NCBI GenBank assembly: GCA_934183135.1
Contig: CAKPRX010000101.1
Location: 1-7,097 of the forward strand
Source of the DNA: an uncultured Prevotella sp.
GTDB lineage: Bacteria > Bacteroidota > Bacteroidia > Bacteroidales > Bacteroidaceae
DNA: 7,097 nt
Direction of reading: 5' to 3'
Shown here: one piece after another, positions 6,900 to 7,097 of the stretch
How positions within the stretch are numbered: the first letter of the stretch is position 1
How the letters are laid out: every line of letters starts with the position of its first letter
Notes under the pieces: model-generated
Seen by the model: only the letters and a program-made list of their open reading frames with translations
Told to the model about the DNA's origin: nothing
Databases searched by the model: none
Program-made: the position numbers and the translations under genes

Positions 6900-6926
6900 T
6901 CGCGAGGGCCGTTTTTCCGCTCGCGA
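6900..6926 (+). repeat. Alternative hairpin competing with the 17-bp stem
   Basis: TCGCGAG (6900-6906) can pair with CTCGCGA (6920-6926) over a 13-nt loop. CTCGCGA is also the outer part of the 5' arm of the stem at 6919-6958, so the two structures exclude each other. Confidence 0.4.
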
Positions 6927-6958
6927 TGGTCATTACGATTCTAATGACCATCGCGAGC
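6919..6958. repeat. Perfect 17-bp inverted repeat with 6-nt loop
   Basis: GCTCGCGATGGTCATTA (6919-6935) pairs with its exact reverse complement at 6942-6958 around the loop CGATTC. As RNA this is a very stable hairpin. The 5' arm can instead pair with TCGCGAG at 6900-6906. No U-run follows directly. Confidence 0.85.
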
Positions 6959-6971
6959 ACTCTAAAGGTCG

Positions 6972-7000
6972 TTTTCGGGTGGTCCGAAAATTGTCTTTTT
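6972..7000 (+). terminator. Possible weak intrinsic terminator
   Basis: TTTTCGG (6972-6978) pairs with CCGAAAA (6984-6990) over loop GTGGT, and TTGTCTTTTT follows. Stem plus T-run fits the intrinsic terminator layout, but only three of seven stem pairs are G-C, and what it would terminate is unclear: the phosphatase gene ends more than 400 nt upstream. Confidence 0.3.
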
Positions 7001-7005
7001 CGTCA

Positions 7006-7023
7006 TCGCCGCACCCTCGGCGA
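7006..7023 (+). repeat. Short GC hairpin
   Basis: TCGCCG (7006-7011) pairs with CGGCGA (7018-7023) around CACCCT. It is a small, stable stem between the larger repeats and the window end, with no U-tract. Confidence 0.35.
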
Positions 7024-7082
7024 GCGTACAGGCAAGCTATCGAAGGCCGAAAAGCCCTCGCACGGTGCCTAAACGGCAGAAA

Positions 7083-7096
7083 TGTATATTTATACA
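7083..7096 (+). promoter_or_regulatory. Third ArgR-box-like site, at the window edge
   Basis: TGTATATTTATACA fits TGnATwwwwATnCA and differs from the 6667-6680 box at one position. With flanking bases it is a perfect inverted repeat ATGTATA-TT-TATACAT (7082-7097). It also contains TATATTTA, one base from the TAnnTTTG -7 element, so a repressor bound here could block a promoter reading to the right. Confidence 0.35.
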
Positions 7097-7097
7097 T

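Larger units (their letters stand above)
6556..7097. other. 542-nt region without a convincing gene, rich in inverted repeats
   Basis: Short open frames exist on both strands but none shows a known domain, and they run across the inverted repeats. The region holds at least six inverted repeats (listed separately), ten plus-strand occurrences of TTTTCG/TTTTTC-like tracts between 6724 and 7001, and three ArgR-box-like 14-mers. It may be a regulatory region for a gene to the right of the window, a structured RNA, or a cluster of dispersed repeats. Sequence alone does not decide. Confidence 0.6.

Noticed and set aside
6845..7072. 75-codon plus-strand frame with a hydrophobic middle, possibly a small membrane protein
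   Set aside because: The hydrophobic stretch is encoded by the perfect palindrome at 6919-6958, and the frame has no promoter or ribosome-binding context; it is probably chance.
6556..7097. CRISPR array
   Set aside because: Repeats are inverted and of different sequence and spacing; there is no regular repeat-spacer pattern.

Overview
This looks like a chromosomal segment from a Bacteroidales bacterium, perhaps Prevotella-like. The phylum-level evidence is TAnnTTTG-type -7 promoter elements next to start codons, no Shine-Dalgarno sequences, and a U32 protein and lipobox-bearing hydrolases of the kind common in this order. The genus is a guess. Most genes are GC-rich yet use many ATA isoleucine codons. 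The restriction-modification genes at the left are visibly AT-richer.

Left part (1-2109, minus strand): a compact restriction-modification pair. A 615-residue protein joins an N-terminal PD-(D/E)XK nuclease to an N6-adenine methyltransferase. Its stop codon overlaps (ATGA) the start of a specificity (S) subunit that runs off the left edge. A nuclease-methyltransferase fusion paired with a separate S protein is the arrangement of BcgI-like (type IIB) systems, rather than classical three-gene type I.

Middle (2139-3398, minus strand): a U32-family protein of the TrhP/YegQ type, probably acting in tRNA hydroxylation. It lies 29 nt upstream of the restriction-modification pair and may be co-transcribed with it. 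It has a full Bacteroides-type promoter (TTTG-N19-TAACTTTG) almost touching its start.

Right part (3544-6555, plus strand): a divergent cluster of three hydrolases. These are a lipoprotein-like papain-fold peptidase (C1/bleomycin-hydrolase type), a HAD phosphatase overlapping it by 20 nt, and an exported histidine acid phosphatase of the MINPP/phytase type. The close spacing suggests one operon; a shared pathway is not evident.

Right end (6556-7097): 542 nt without a convincing gene but dense in inverted repeats. They include a perfect 18-bp inverted repeat made of two ArgR-box-like sequences, a third such box at the window edge, and a perfect 17-bp stem that competes with an alternative hairpin. 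This may be the control region of a gene beyond the edge, possibly for arginine metabolism, or a cluster of dispersed repeats. It is the least explained part of the window.
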